Assembly: GCA_947623455.1 (NCBI GenBank) | Contig: OX392527.1 | Location: 29,752,201-29,816,200, forward strand | Source: Mimachlamys varia | Lineage: Eukaryota > Mollusca > Bivalvia > Pectinida > Pectinidae | Reading direction: 5' to 3' | DNA length: 64,000 nt | In this document: piece by piece, positions 24,201-39,200 of the stretch | Numbering within the stretch: position 1 is the first letter of the stretch | Layout: each line of letters begins with the position of its first letter | Program-made: the position numbers and the translations under genes | Notes under the pieces: model-generated | Databases searched by the model: none | What the model saw: only the letters and a program-made list of their open reading frames with translations | What the model was told of the DNA's origin: nothing

Positions 24201-27200
24201 GATTTAGTTAAACTGGTCTGCCTTCAAAATTGGTCTTGATATTCTACCAAAGAGGCAAAGCAGTGCCAATAACAAACTAGTTAGTTATCAAAAGGTTTCA
24301 AGACTTTTGACTCTTGTGACATTAAAAGCTAGGCAAGGCGGTTGTTTGAATTACACTTCATAACTATCCTTTCCAGCATGCGTATGACCATCATCATATG
24401 CTTTGATTTAATGCACAAATGGTCAGTTGATTTAATTATTTGTTTTACCGTATGACATTAAAAGTTGGTCAACTTGAATCACGTTAGGACAGTCATTTAT
24501 CGTGGCATATCATGCTTGTTTTGTATCATTCCCCTTTTCCTCTTGATTATTCTGTAGAAATCTTTGAAAAAATTGATCGTGATGGCTGTTGGACCACGTT
24601 TTAATTGAATGATGTAGTTTTCTAACGTTGATGTGTTAGTGGAAGATAAGTGTTCCTACACAGACACTCATTAATGTGACCATTTACAAGAGATACAAAT
24701 CGCAACGTTTAGTTTCTATGATCCTATAAGGACTTATTGAAAAAAGTAATTAAGTACCATTAATATAAAATCGTAGGTTAACATATTTGAATAATAATAA
24801 TATTATAATGAATAATTCGAGGTTAGACTTTGTCCCAAGTATTGTCAACATGCAATAATATAAGATACATGGAAGAGGCTTAGTTGTTCTATCTCTTTCA
24901 GTTATTCAAACAAATACATATCATTATTGTAAAACTTGAAAAAAGTCAAATCACCCCGATCGTGTAGACGGCTGGTGGCACGTACTCCTCAACGATGTCT
25001 GCAAACAGCCACAGGTACGTACAGTACTCATAAATTGTCTTCTCGTCGATTGGCCATTTCTTTGATCTTATGTTTGTCATGACAAAGGAACTTAGACACA
25101 CCAGGAACAAACAGAAGAATAGCTGTCGAATAATGTCATATTATCAAAACATTATAAATTCCGTTGAAACATCGTATTATTTACAAAACAAGACTTTCAG
25201 AAGGCCTCTATAGCTCACACGAATATATTGGTATCTTGGTAATCATGGGAAAATATTCCCCGAAAAGATCACATGGACGATGACATACCCAAAGACCAAT
25301 TCTTGAAACATAGACTGTATAAATTAAAATTGGGTAAATGGGTAGATCCCTATTGCTGTGACATCAATGCTAATATCCTGATTGTGTTCCAAGTAACTGT
25401 ATAGCTCTGGGATGGGAAGTCTGCAAGGGCGTGGCAGATCCTGGGATCAGATCAGCATCATGCTTATGATCTTCTCTTAATATGCCCAGCAATTATATAT
25501 ATAGTTTTGGGGTGAGGATCTCAATCGTGTAAAAGTTATGACTCAGAAGTTAAGCCCGGTACCAATCATAATATCATGATTGTGATCGACTCTTAATGTT
25601 CTGCGATTGTATATATAGATTTGGAATGGGGACCTCAATCGCTGAATAAAAGTTATGACGCTGAAGTAAGGTCTGCAATGGCGTAGTGGACCCTAGGGTC
25701 AAATCTAAAATCATGATTGTGACAAACTCGTAATACCCAACAGTTGTATATATGGTTTTGGGGTTGGGATCTCAATCGTTTAAAGGTGTTGATTTAGAAG
25801 TTGATTGACTTACTCTGGAACCAATCTAAATATCATGATTGTGTTCGTTACTTTACGCCAAGCAATAGTATATGTTGTTAAAAGGTGGGGATCACAACCA
25901 AATTCAATTAAAAAAAGTAGCGATTTAAAAAGCTTTACCTTTATTTTCCCTAATAGGCCCCGCCCTTCCTGCCCCCAGGGGGATCAGAGTCAACATTAAT
26001 GCAAAACTAGTAACCCCTCACCAAAGGATTCTTTCTAACCTAATTTGGTTCAAATCCAATCAGTACTTTATGAAAAGTAGCGATTTAAAGGGCTTTATTT
26101 TTATTTCCCATATTGGGCCTCGGGGGTCAGAGTCACCATTTTTACAATATTTCTTCCCCCTCCCCAAAGGATACTTCTAATGAAATTTGGTTCGAATCCA
26201 TGCGGTACTTTACGACCAGTAGCGATTTTAAAGGCTTTACCGTTCCCTATATGGCCCCGCCCCTCTGGACCCAGTGTGTTTGTGTGTGTGTAGGGGGGTT
26301 ACATTCATCATTTATGAAAAATATCTTCCCCTCCCGAAATGATGTTTCTTACCAATGTTGGTTAAAATCAATGCAGTACTTAATGACTTGTAGCATTTTA
26401 AAGGACGGACGACGGACCATGACATAAGCTCATCGGCCGTTCGGGCCAAGTGAGCTAAAATGTATAATCATGGAGCACATTATAACCGCAATTCATGGTC
26501 CGTAGAAATAATATCTAACGCAATTTCTTTTGAAAAGTTATAAACAAAAAGTGACATTTGTGTTGAATACTTACATAGTGGATAGTAAACTTCGTTACTG
26601 GAGACGTAAAAAATGCCCAGTTACTGTGAAACCGCCACTTACAGCAGAATACATTCCGCTTCTACAAATAAGTAGGAAAGTTCATTGCAAAAATCCTTAG
26701 TATGCTAGCTGGAAAGAAAAACGATCTAAATGGACAAGAAATGGATAATTTATAGGCTTAATTTCCATTTTACAATGCAAAATAAGCAAATAAATATCAT
26801 TCCTCTAAAATAATCTATAGGGAATAGAAACTGAGGCCCCAATCCTGATTTTACTTAGTACATGATTTGCCGTATCAGCCGACAATAATCCTTTTCAAGT
26901 TATTTCATTGACCATTGACAGGTGACCTATAAAAATAGAGAATACCGAAACGTCAACAAAACCATGAACAAACGTAAGGCACAGGGAATCGAGAGATTCA
27001 TGATGATCAAGACTATAAGAGAGTTTTTTGGTCGCCATCTTGGTATCATGAGAAATAGTATATATCCTTGTATAATATGAAGGTTTATTCAACATTATTA
27101 GTATGTGTGCTTTCTGTGGTTGAGAATGATACCTCAGTTCTCATTTTGAGGCCACGACACTTACTTGGATGTGACCTAGATTTACATGTCGGATGTGGTC

Positions 27201-30200
27201 GATGAAGCAGAAGGTATTTAATTTTCCGGAACACCTGGTCTTATTCTCTTGTACATTTCCAAGGGTTTTCCGTGTAAATTTTTCCATTATTCAAATTTTG
27301 TCGTGTTTGGGTTCTGATTATGATTTTGCTGAAGCTTCAGTATTCTCTGACTTTTTCGATGTACTTAAACATTTCCCATAAATTTAGCCTGACACGGACC
27401 ACGGACACCAATGCGCATGTCATTTAAAACAGTTATTTCTAATTCAAGGCAATCTTGATCAGACGCTGAAATAAATTACGGTTTAAATCTTCACGAACAA
27501 AATGCCGACGCACCTTCTTTTTGTAAATATCCTTGCCACGAAAAAAATCCCCGCCATACCAAATCCGGTGAAAGGTCCTTTGTGGAACGTGGTGTGCAAC
27601 AAACTCGTGAATTTTGTGTTCTTGCGAAAATTCTAGAGCGCTTTCTTTAATACCCCATACTGATTTATTGTTTTCACGTTCCAAAACAAAGACAGCTTCC
27701 CGTTCGTGGTTGTCGTAAAAATGTTGTGTGACATCTATGGCTCTCTGACGGAAAACCCTGTTGACAAATAAAACAATTCTATATTAAATACTTGGTCTTG
27801 ATATTACTAAGTTGAAGTATTAAACATGAAATGCATCCAAATAATTTCACGTATATGATATTTGTGACGAAATTTACCTTGAATGTAGCAACAGTTCTTC
27901 TTCCATAACCTCCTCCTTGAAAGAATGTGCTCTCCTGGACATCTTCCTCAGTATGGCACTCGCAATGAGAGCAGTAACTGAAATAATAGTTAGATAGAAG
28001 TGATCTAGCTAGTGTTATGCAAATTTAAACATGATGTCACACAGTTTGACACTGGATTGCAAATGATTATTGATGTTGGCAGTCATGTCGATTCGTCATT
28101 GTCATATTTCATCATATTCAGATAAACGTTTTAAACAACTAATAGTTTTATATCATATCGTAAGAATCATTTGATTAGCGTCTCATACAATTTGGTTTAT
28201 CAGCAAATGTTCAAACAGCTCACTTTCACTCTTTATAAGGATTTATTACAAAAATAACATCAGTACGATGACACAATTACAAGTTGTCACTATGGCAAGC
28301 CAACTTAACATTTATTCAAGCACTGTCGATCCTGTATTTCAGAAACAATATACCAGATATCTTATATAGCGTATAAGATATCTTACATAGCATATAAGAT
28401 ATATCATAAAGTATATAAGATATCATATATCAATATCAATCAATCAATAAAATCAATAAACTATTTTATTAGAATGTCACACATTTTAACATGTTATTAT
28501 ATTTTGTACAAACAATTTAAAATGCCCAGCCATACCGGCTTATGAGACACTAAAACATATTCAATATAAAAATGTCTACCCCTGTTGTTTGATAAAATTG
28601 ATAGTAATTCACTTTAAGTAAAATTCAAATGACACTTATCAACCGTACAAATATTACAATCTTTAAAATATGTCAACTCAACAACCCTAACATCAAGTAC
28701 ACTATGAGACTTACAGAACGAGACACTTTCGATTCCACTATCTTTCTTGACTATGAAAACCTTGATTTGGACATCGTTATAATAGTTTAGAACAAACTTG
28801 ATGAACATTGAACAAAAAAATAGGCCATAACAAAGGCGAGTAGGCCTAATGTGCTCCGAATAAGTTTTCGAGGGAGCAATTAGTTTCTGCCTTTTGATGC
28901 CTCGGAATCTCGTTGATATATAAGATATCTTATAAGCAACGCGAGTTCATTTATATAAGATATCTTATAAACTATATCTGATATCTTATATATTAAATAA
29001 TAATTCTTATTTAATAGCTATATAAGATATTTTCTATAGTATATAAGATATCTCATATAGTATTTAAGATAACTTATATGTTATATAAGATATCTTATAT
29101 GCTATATACGATACATGTATCTCATTTATTTTGACAATATACAGAATCGACATTGCTCATTGAATAAATGTTAAGTGGGCTACAATAATAATATTGTCAA
29201 TGAGAAACCAAAAAAGTATTTTCCACAAGAAACTATACACACATTGTCAATACGAAGCCATACAACTATTGTCGATTAGAAAGTTCACAATGTATACTAT
29301 ATTAGATAAGTTTCTTTTGATCTCTAGCGGATACTTCTGTTTACAATGAAAGAAAAAACATAACAATATTGTCAAGAGAAACCAAAAAAGCATTGTCAAC
29401 AAGAAACCATACACATATTGTAAATACGAAGCCATACAAATATTGTCGATAAGAAACTATACAAATATTTAAAATAAAAAAATATATATTGTTGATATTT
29501 ACGGATAGGCTCGCGAGAACGCTTCCAAAATAGCTCTGCCATTTCCTTTTTGTTTGTCAGGACTGCCCAAAGGAGTAGGTCCGACGGTGTCATGAGATTC
29601 CTATTCAGATCTTTATTGTTTTCTTTCGTGTCTTCTTCTATTAACGAGGATATATCTAGATTAGACATATTGATTGGAAAGAAAGCAAATTTCTATGAAT
29701 ACAATATTCAGATAAAAGCTTAATAATTTAGTTTATTAACATATTGTATTATATATGTTTAATTTTGTGAATTAAGATAAAGGTCGGTTGAATATTATAA
29801 AACGCAAGGTTAGGACTACACCAAAGGATGAATTACAAAAATGTAATATTGTACCGATATTGTAGGATATGATTTCGCATCCAATCGTCCATATGCCTTC
29901 TTTTCTGTCTGGGATTTTGACCAACTGTAACATAATGCAAATTAGTTGTAATCAGCTATAGATGCTTATTGGACGATTAAGGTTAAATCCTGCCCTATTA
30001 TTTATACAATGTTAAGTGAATGAAACAACATAATGTTTGAAATCAGTTCTGACTTGAATGTGACCTAGCCTTACACGACAGGTGTCGTCGATGAAATGTA
30101 AGACGCTTACCCTTCCGGAACACCTGGTATTATACCCAGGAATTTCTGTAAGAGTTTCCGTTTTAATCTTTCATTTATTTACATATTACCCCATGTTAAA

Positions 30201-33200
30201 TCGAGTTTGGCCGTTAGTTATTTAGAAACATACATCACTGTCTACTTCTAATTTGTTTGTCATTCAAACGACTAAATCAACGTACCTCAATGATATCTGC
30301 AATACAGGTCTTCGTCTGGAAGAAGATAATTGACAAAAATAAATTAGTCAAGAGATATCTGAAGCTGACTTTTGCTTCTTCATCGAATAGTTTGAATTAT
30401 TGACCATTTAAATATGTTGGACATATACCAATATAATTAATTCTGACTTATCAGTCATCATTATGCTATCCTGTATCAACAATTTCCTTTTAACACTGTT
30501 TTACCTGATCATCTTGTCTCTCTTCTCTTTCTCCCAATATCTGTTCAAATAGATAAATATATTGGAACATTTTATTCATAAGTACAACTGACGGTTTATT
30601 GAAAATCAAAGGTTCGCCTAGTAGTACCATTACGTATTTGCATCCAAAAATTATTGCATAAATGAAATCCTAGAAAGTTATATTAGTATAATAAAATATA
30701 TTAGTAAATAAGAGTGTACATGTAACAGTCTATTCTAAGAGCGAAACTCGTTAATGGTAATACATGCGAGCGTAAACAGAGTTGCATCCTCTTGCTTCAC
30801 ATTGTCTTTATTTTGTTCGTACGGAAGTGGGGAAAACCGAAACATTTCACACAAACACGTCATCTCCGGCCTTCATCGGTAAATTTCGGAAAGTTGGAAA
30901 TGATAGGAAAAATCTTTCTGCTGATGTGTCATTTGTCGGTACATGAAAAGTTATTTTTATTTTAGTTTTCCACGGATATAAAGAGTAAAAGGTCGGTATG
31001 CTATCGGTGGATATCTTCAAAAAGAATTATTTTCCCATGACATGCTTAAGTATAGTGATGAGATAATGACACTAATTTGTGGAATGCATGTCAGAGCTGA
31101 CTGCAAAAAAATGTGTACCAAATAATTTTATAATGTATTCCATCTATAGAATACGCATATATTGAAAACGTAGCTTTGCTGGTTTGGTATTTGTCAGACA
31201 TTTGATGTGTATTTGACGACATAATGTTAAAATGTTGTGGCGCAGTGTATTATACTGATTATGCTTCACTCAGTAACATGTTTGTATGTTGGAAAGTTTT
31301 TTCTGTCTGTTTATCATTTTATTCGAGGTTTTCGGTTACTTGGGTAAACTTGCCGTTACACACCTATAAACCCCATTAATTAGGGTGTCAAGCACTTGTG
31401 GCCAGACTAGTACTGTAATGACGTATCATAGGGGCATTAGGAATAAGATTCATCAGTTTGGTATGAATGATATATGCTGAGATTGTTATGTACACAAACA
31501 TCACAAGTTTTCAATTCCTGTTTGTGTACAAAACAATCTCAGTATATATTATAGGGGCAGTTTTGAAGTTTGTTTATTTTTTTTTTATAATATTTCAAAA
31601 TATTTATATATTTGTAGTTCTGTAATCCTTGTGAACTATTCATAGCGATATCTTGACAAAACCCGATGATTTCCATGCGTTTTTTTTTTAAACTATTAAT
31701 GAGGAAATTCATAATCGTACAATCCATGGACATTGGACATATGTTAACAAACATCTCTGTGTATTTTGACCTTCGAAATCGAAATGTAGCCTGCCTAATA
31801 ATATTTCTCTCGATAAAGTAAGCATATCACAATTATCTCACTACATTTCAATTCCGTGAAGATTTTATTTTCACGCAGCATCGTAAAAGCGAACACGTGC
31901 TCAGATTATGAAATTCCTCTGCAGGGCCCTTTGTTTGTTGGCTTTCAATAATTCCTGCTTTTGGTTGATATGAATTATACCAACACGATTTCTCGTGGAT
32001 TTCAATAATGATAATACATATAATATTTCGTAAATTCAACATACCCGGAAAGAAGTACGTGCGAAATCAAACTTCCGCGTGTCACCGCGATCCGCTCTGT
32101 TTCAGTTGTTTATAACACACTATGCACGTGGTCACGCCAGGGAGCGCGGTTATTTTGTGCTATAGTTGATGTCGCTTTATTTCGCACGGGCTTTTCCAAT
32201 AATAAAATTAACTAACCTTTACATTACATACGTGGTATTTAATTATCAAATACGGATTCTTATGTCTTGATATATTTTTCCATTCCAGTTGAATTGAACA
32301 ATCGTTGATTGACTAAATCGCCCTTTTGATAAACATGATTTTAGCAAACTGACCGCTGTTAACAGGGTCACATCGTATTTCTTAAATGGAGAAAAGAACT
32401 GTGTTGATATGTGTGTATTGTGCCCATATTATCATATTATATTGTATCTTACTTTTCACAATTAATGATCGGAGCTAATTATCATTTAAGAAATAGTTCT
32501 TTGTGATTGAGAAATTTAATTCAATTTGCTTCTTGTGGTACTGGAATAACCTGGTACATGTAGTTAATTGAGAGAGATTTATCGTGATGGCTTATTCCTT
32601 AATCGATCGTTTAAGATTAAATTTGACATTTAAATGTAACGTATGTGCCCTACAGAAATAGAAAGATATTGATGTCACATGTCAGTAAATGTCTTTCTTT
32701 TATTTGCTTCAATCCTTTCAGAAAAAAACCTTTTTGTTCATTTCTACTGCGTTGGGACTTAATTTAACTTTGCTATACGATCACATACGAACTAACGGAC
32801 AGATACTTCTTTTTATTTAAGTTGTGATTCCAGCTTGAGCGTCGGACCAGAAGCTAATTGTTAAGCAAGAATTATGAAAATGCGATTGCAAGGAAGATGC
32901 ATTGCATGATGATGCGCACAGAGCTCAGTATATGCATTTCCAGGTAATATTCACGTAGCAACGTGGCCTCTGTTCACATGGCCATATCTGATGTCTTTAA
33001 TTGTGACAAGTTCTGCGCTGATCTTTTTTACATGGTTTGAGCCAATAATTTGCTCCGTGGTCACAAAATAGTAATATAGTATAAAAGTAAAGAAATTAAT
33101 GCCAAGGTAAATAATACATTTTGAATTTGTCAATAAATCTATATAAGAATGATGGTATTATGAATAAATATTATAATATTATGAACTTTTATTACAATAA

Positions 33201-36200
33201 TAAACGTATATAAATGTTACCTCTTCATATAAAGACATTCCATCTGCAGCTACTTTCTTGCCATTTTCCCATGACCTGTCTGTTTTCCAGGGTAGTTTTA
33301 CTCCTTTATCAACCAAAAGCTCAGTGACCTCGTACAGGTTTTCCCGGAGCGCATATCGGAGGAGAGTTTGGCCAGACTAAGTTATCAAAGTAAAACAAAC
33401 AAACAATAAATGATTACATGTATTTGTTATAAACTATGTATATATTCTTTTTATTATTATTTCCGCTTTAAGAACAAAAGAACAGAGAATACTAAACCGT
33501 CAACAAAACCATAATCAGAACTAAAAATCGATTCATAGGCAAAAAATGAAGAAAGGAAAGATGTATACGGATTCCCTCGTAAAAGAACAAGAGAATAAGA
33601 CCAGATGTTCCGGAGGAGCAAGAGCCTTCTGCTTCATCGAAAACACCCGCCATGCAATTCCAGGTTAAATTCAAATAAATGTCTAGGCATCAAAGTGGGA
33701 ACTGAGGTATAGTTCCCAATCACAACAAGAAGGCATACAAATGAGCATATCAAAAAACGTCAATCTTCATCTTAGTTTATAAACAGTATTTATTCAATAA
33801 AAGGCATATACTACATGTATATGGAAACAAACAATTCAGCTCAAAGTGGGGCACATATAGTTCCAATTGAAATGGCAACAGTCCGTCAAACTTTCTTCTA
33901 AACATAAAAAAGTTTTCACCCAGGAATACAAACATTAGTACTATATCCTCCTCAGTATATTTCATCTTAGTTGTTGTTGTGTTTGTCGAAAAGTACGGTC
34001 CAATATAGCTCACAACCATGTAAAATTAGGATAATAGAGGTTTTACATGCTGCGTACCGTGTCCAAAATACAGGTAAGAATACACATTTTTACCTGTAGC
34101 AGGACCGTAATTTCTCCCATCAATTGCACTTACGTAACTATTCAAGGTGTTGCAATCCAGGCAGATGATACGTAACAAATACTTAACGTTATAACGGTCC
34201 TACGGTATCAAATATCAACCTTCTCTGGACAGTCCTTCAAATGTTATGTATTTGTTCTGTTTCACTAGGTCGATATAAGCATTGGTTACGCTATCATGTT
34301 TCCTTGGTGAGAGATATACCACAATAACCTCTTTAAGGTAGTTTCAAAACGACATTACGTGTTATGAACATTACTGTTCATTTCATTTCAACAAATTTTA
34401 ATGACAAAACAAGGTGGAAAATGTTGTCAAAAGGATCGAATATCAGGCATTGCCTATATTAACTCTCTCCTTTGGTGGTTTTGTACACAGTGAGCAAATA
34501 TATATATACAATAAAGATAAATTAATACAATAGATAGTGAAATGAAAACAGTCAAAGGGAGGTAACACACATTTGCTTAACAAGTATACTTTTACAAACA
34601 TACATTGGACATACACACACACAACATTCTCACCACACATATATACTGTTATTAGCATCATAATAATATAGTTAATTGCATGCATACATAAAATATAAAT
34701 TACAAATTATTCAGTTACCTGGCAGATTGACCAAATGTCCATATGTGCAGTAAATGCACAGGTCATATCTGCCAGAACTGTTGACAGATATTGATTTCAT
34801 TAAATTTAGTTCATGATTCAGATTGCATTTTGAAAATTTCATATATATATCAAATATAGTAAATTAATAGAGAATGCTCAGCCGGATTCATATATTATTG
34901 ATAAAACTTATAGTTAATTAATTATAAACAAATAGGGTCTACATTTCTGTATATCATTAAATTTCATTCATAATAAAGTATTATAGATGAGTCATTATTA
35001 TTATGGCATATCAGATCATATAAAGTTTAAAACGTTTGGATTTTCCGATGAAATAAATGATATTACTAAGCATCTGCCTGTTTGTATTGCCATCAGAATT
35101 TGAACATCCGTACAATAGGGTTTCAATATTTACATGATCATGCTCAATGTTGTAACTAGTGAGGGAATTAAAAAGATTAACTCGCAAGTCATTATATAGA
35201 GGGCATTCAAGAAAGTAGTGAGATACTGTTTCGGGGTCTGAGGAGCAAGCACATGTTGGATTATCAGATAAGTGGTCATGATGCAAGTCAAAATTTACAT
35301 TACTAGAATAATTGCGAAGTTGGGAAAGAATAATGTTTGCCCTTCTGTCACCTTCAGTTTTAAAAACTGTTACAATTTCATTATCTGTAGATATATCTTT
35401 ATTTAGTAGGCGTTTAAAGCTTGCAAGGGAAGGAGAGAACAGAAGATTGGAATCGGAATCAGTATTATTTGCTGCGCGACACATGTTAGATAAATAGATA
35501 ACCATGTAAATCTAGCTTTGATAGCATGCAAAAATCAGGAAAGATATATACGTTTTAAAATAATATCGCATTTATGAATAGGTAATTCCTTGAAATTTCA
35601 TCAACATTTAACAGAGTATCCAGAATAACGCACAGCAATCACCAATTCCACACGAGGACAATAACACCACTTCAAACTCCGAGAATGTTCAGCATACGCT
35701 ACATATGATATGGATATGTCTACAAAGTATTTCTGGTCGGACAGTTCCTCTTTGTCTTACCTTCTGAAGTTCCTTTGAAGAACCGCTTGATCGTCCTTCC
35801 TAAAGGCATTAAACGTTTTTAATCAGTAGAAACATTTATAATGATCATAATGCAAATAAGAGCTTCTTTTTATCACCCCTTTAAAATATTGATTTTATAA
35901 TAAAGGAACTTTTTAAAAAAATGCAGAAATATCGTTGCTATCGTTTTGAATGTTATCTTAGGTTACACGTAAATAAGTTACTTTGATACATTTTATTAAT
36001 TTTGATACAATTTCAACTATATATTCCGACTGAGAAAACATATCTACTTACCACGCTGTCTTCGGTGACAAGTGATTGGTTAGTCTGAAGTATTTGGTAG
36101 AGCATGTATATGGCCAATGGAGAAGGTTTTACATTCCTTTTCTCGTAATGTGGTACACATGTATGCTTGTCGTTTGGATCACTGGCAGACCGTTGCAAGT

Positions 36201-39200
36201 ATTGAGCATGCTGTCTGCTTGATCTAGGGCGAACAGCTTCATGAGATATCGATACCATTGGCCAAATCTTACTATGTCGTCGTTGTGGATGTGTCTTTGA
36301 CTCATCAGAGTAAGTTGCTGGCGGTGGTACGTTTTGACCTGAGGTTGAATACCGATAATACATTAGCCTTACAGACTCCAAAAATGATGCATATTATTAC
36401 CGGGATATTTTAACTGTTACTATCTAAATACCTGAACTAACTGTTAGAACATCTACCAGTAAAGCATTATTGCATAATGATTCCTTGGAAATATATTCAC
36501 TCTTGATGCTATAGGGTTGTAATATTATTAATGTATTTATGATCATTTTAGAGTGCAAAGGTCAAACAAGGTATGGTTATCACCATTCGGCAGGTTAAGA
36601 TGCCCTTTGTTTGGTTGATAATCAGAGGTGGAGGCAGCGGGCGAGGCAGCAGCAAACTGGGCAGCCTTTTTCCCTCCCTTGACATGAGCCATGGCCCAGG
36701 TTCGAATCACACTTTCTGTCACTTTGTCTTTCAATGACGTCACACTTTCAGTCGATATATTAAATTCAGACAGCTGAAAAGGAATAACAGTATGAGGATA
36801 CCAACGGTGTGTTGAAATAAGCGATGTCGTCTCCGCGTATTTTACTGCTTTTGCTCTTGTAATGATATGTTTCCTAAATATACATGTAGTTGCTTTACCT
36901 ATAAACAAATATTTGTAAATATATACTTCCGTCCTCTCAGAATCCCCTTAGTTTTGTTATTTGCACATTTGTTTCAAGAAAATCTTTTTTTGGTAATACA
37001 ACCTTATAATTGCATTTTTTGTATTGCATACATTTTGTTTCTGAAAAAAAAACGTACAGAATCTCGTTGCTTTCTCTAAAAAACCATTTTTTCCTTTTTT
37101 GCACCTTTGTTTTTTTTTTTTTTGGGGGGGGGGAGATATTGAGGTGATTGGTCGGCTAAACTTTTATATGATCGGATTTATTACAGAATAATTATCTTAT
37201 ATATGAAATATTTGCATCGAATGATTAATGTCTATCCGTTAAATAGGTTTGACTACAAACGATCAAAAAATGTAGACTGGTATTTTGTATTTTAAGTAAG
37301 GAAATTGTTTTTAGCTTTTCAAACCAGGAAATGAGGTTGGACCTACTTTGCCTTTATTCCTTTGAATGATCTTAATATCTTTTTCCAGTTCATTGAAGCT
37401 TTCCTCGGAGAAACAAGTCCCAAACAGCAAGGGTGCACGCGTCTCTAAAACGTCCTCGTTTCTATAAAATAAAATAAAATCCAAACTTAAAATCGATTAT
37501 AATAGAGACAAAATGTAAAAAAATAAAACATTTATACCAAGACCCTTCAAAAGGAACAAGAGCAACATACCAGAGGACCGCGAGAGTCTTTTGCTGCATC
37601 GACTAAACCCGATATGTAAAAATATATGTAACATTCAATTAAAGGAGGGGTGCCAATTTGGACTTCTGGTGGCTATCACCGATAAGTTTTGGTTTTTGTA
37701 TATCAGCATCTATGGGATAGGTGGCCATGTCATGACATGAAATAAAGGTCAGGTCGGAGCGCTTAACAAGTTATGTGGGGGTCAATGTAGGGGGTCAAAT
37801 TCATAATAGGCCCCATTTTGATAAAATTAACCCATAGGTGTTGATATACAAAAAGAAAACTTATCGGTGATAGCCACTAGAAGGCCGATATTTATTTTAT
37901 TAAATGTTATACTCAAATTGACATTTTTAGACTGTCATATTAAGATATATACTACTAACCAACAGAAATACATTGATCACCACCATCCCCCTCAAAAAAA
38001 AGGAACCTTTCGTGTTTACAGACTACGGCGCTACAGTATGTACAGAAGGAACATTTAGGAAGATGGTAGAAGGTTACGGCATTGCTCCCAATCTTTCATC
38101 CTTTGATATGAAATGCATATATTTAAAACAGGTTATAAATCTTACTCCAAACAGTATCCAATGAGATCTGCGGCCATGCCAGATCCACGCACCAACAGTA
38201 CAGGGATGTTTTTCTGCACAGCGTCGGCCACGTGTTTAATCGTATCAAGGTCGCCCTCAACTACCACTACAATGGTTGGAATTTGCATTTCTGAAAACAT
38301 TGAAGCAAATAAACAACATCAACATCTCTTTATTTCAGTTGGGTACATTAGTAGCATTTTAAATGGTGCCCATCGGAGCCAACCAACATATTTACAGACG
38401 ATAATTGCAAATTTTACAAATGCGTGCTTTTATGAAACCTATATTGGAATCTGTCGGAGTTGATTCGTTATTATAGGGCTTGCTCTAAATATCGTGATTT
38501 TTGTGATCGATGTCGACTGCTAACACAAACTAACAGCACAGCGATTCGAGAGTTGCAGGTTGGTCGGAGCTATGAGCTCATGATCGCCATCTCGGTCTTA
38601 TTGAGAAATATTCTGTATCTTTGCGTGATATAAAGATGGACGTTTTTGAGTATGCTCTTTAGTGTGCTTACTTGTTGTGATTGAGAATGATGACTCGGTT
38701 CCAATTTCGAGAACTTGATGTTTACTTGGATGTGACCAATATTTACATGGCGGGTGTCGTCGATGAAGCAGAAGACGCTTTCTTTTCCGGAACACCTGGT
38801 CTTATTCTCTTGTACTTTAACAAGAGTCTCCACCAAATTTCTTTTTTTTCGCATTTTGCCCTTAATGTTATCGATTTTAAGTTCAGATTATGGTTTCGTT
38901 GACGCTTCGGTATTCTCTTTTTTTATTGACCAGCCTCAGAGGAAATGACACAGAACCCTGCCCAAAACTCTAGTTATGTCGTTACCTAGTTGTGTCCTCT
39001 GCGTTTTTCAGGTATCCCTTTTTAATTATTCGCTATCTCCAACGCAATAAACTTCGGTTTGTTTTTGTCTTCTTCGGACGCGTGCATGCCAAGTTCTTTA
39101 CTAGTTTTCAAGTATATATGCCTTCCGATTATTACCAGCTGTTTACATTATAATAAATGTTAGTGCTGATGTGTGTTTTCTAAAGATGTCACTTTTAACA

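Noticed and set aside
38570..38948. Frames containing GVVDEAEDAFFSGTPGLILL, also seen in other places
   Set aside because: They are translations of the dispersed foldback family, not of a conserved protein; other copies are broken at different points.
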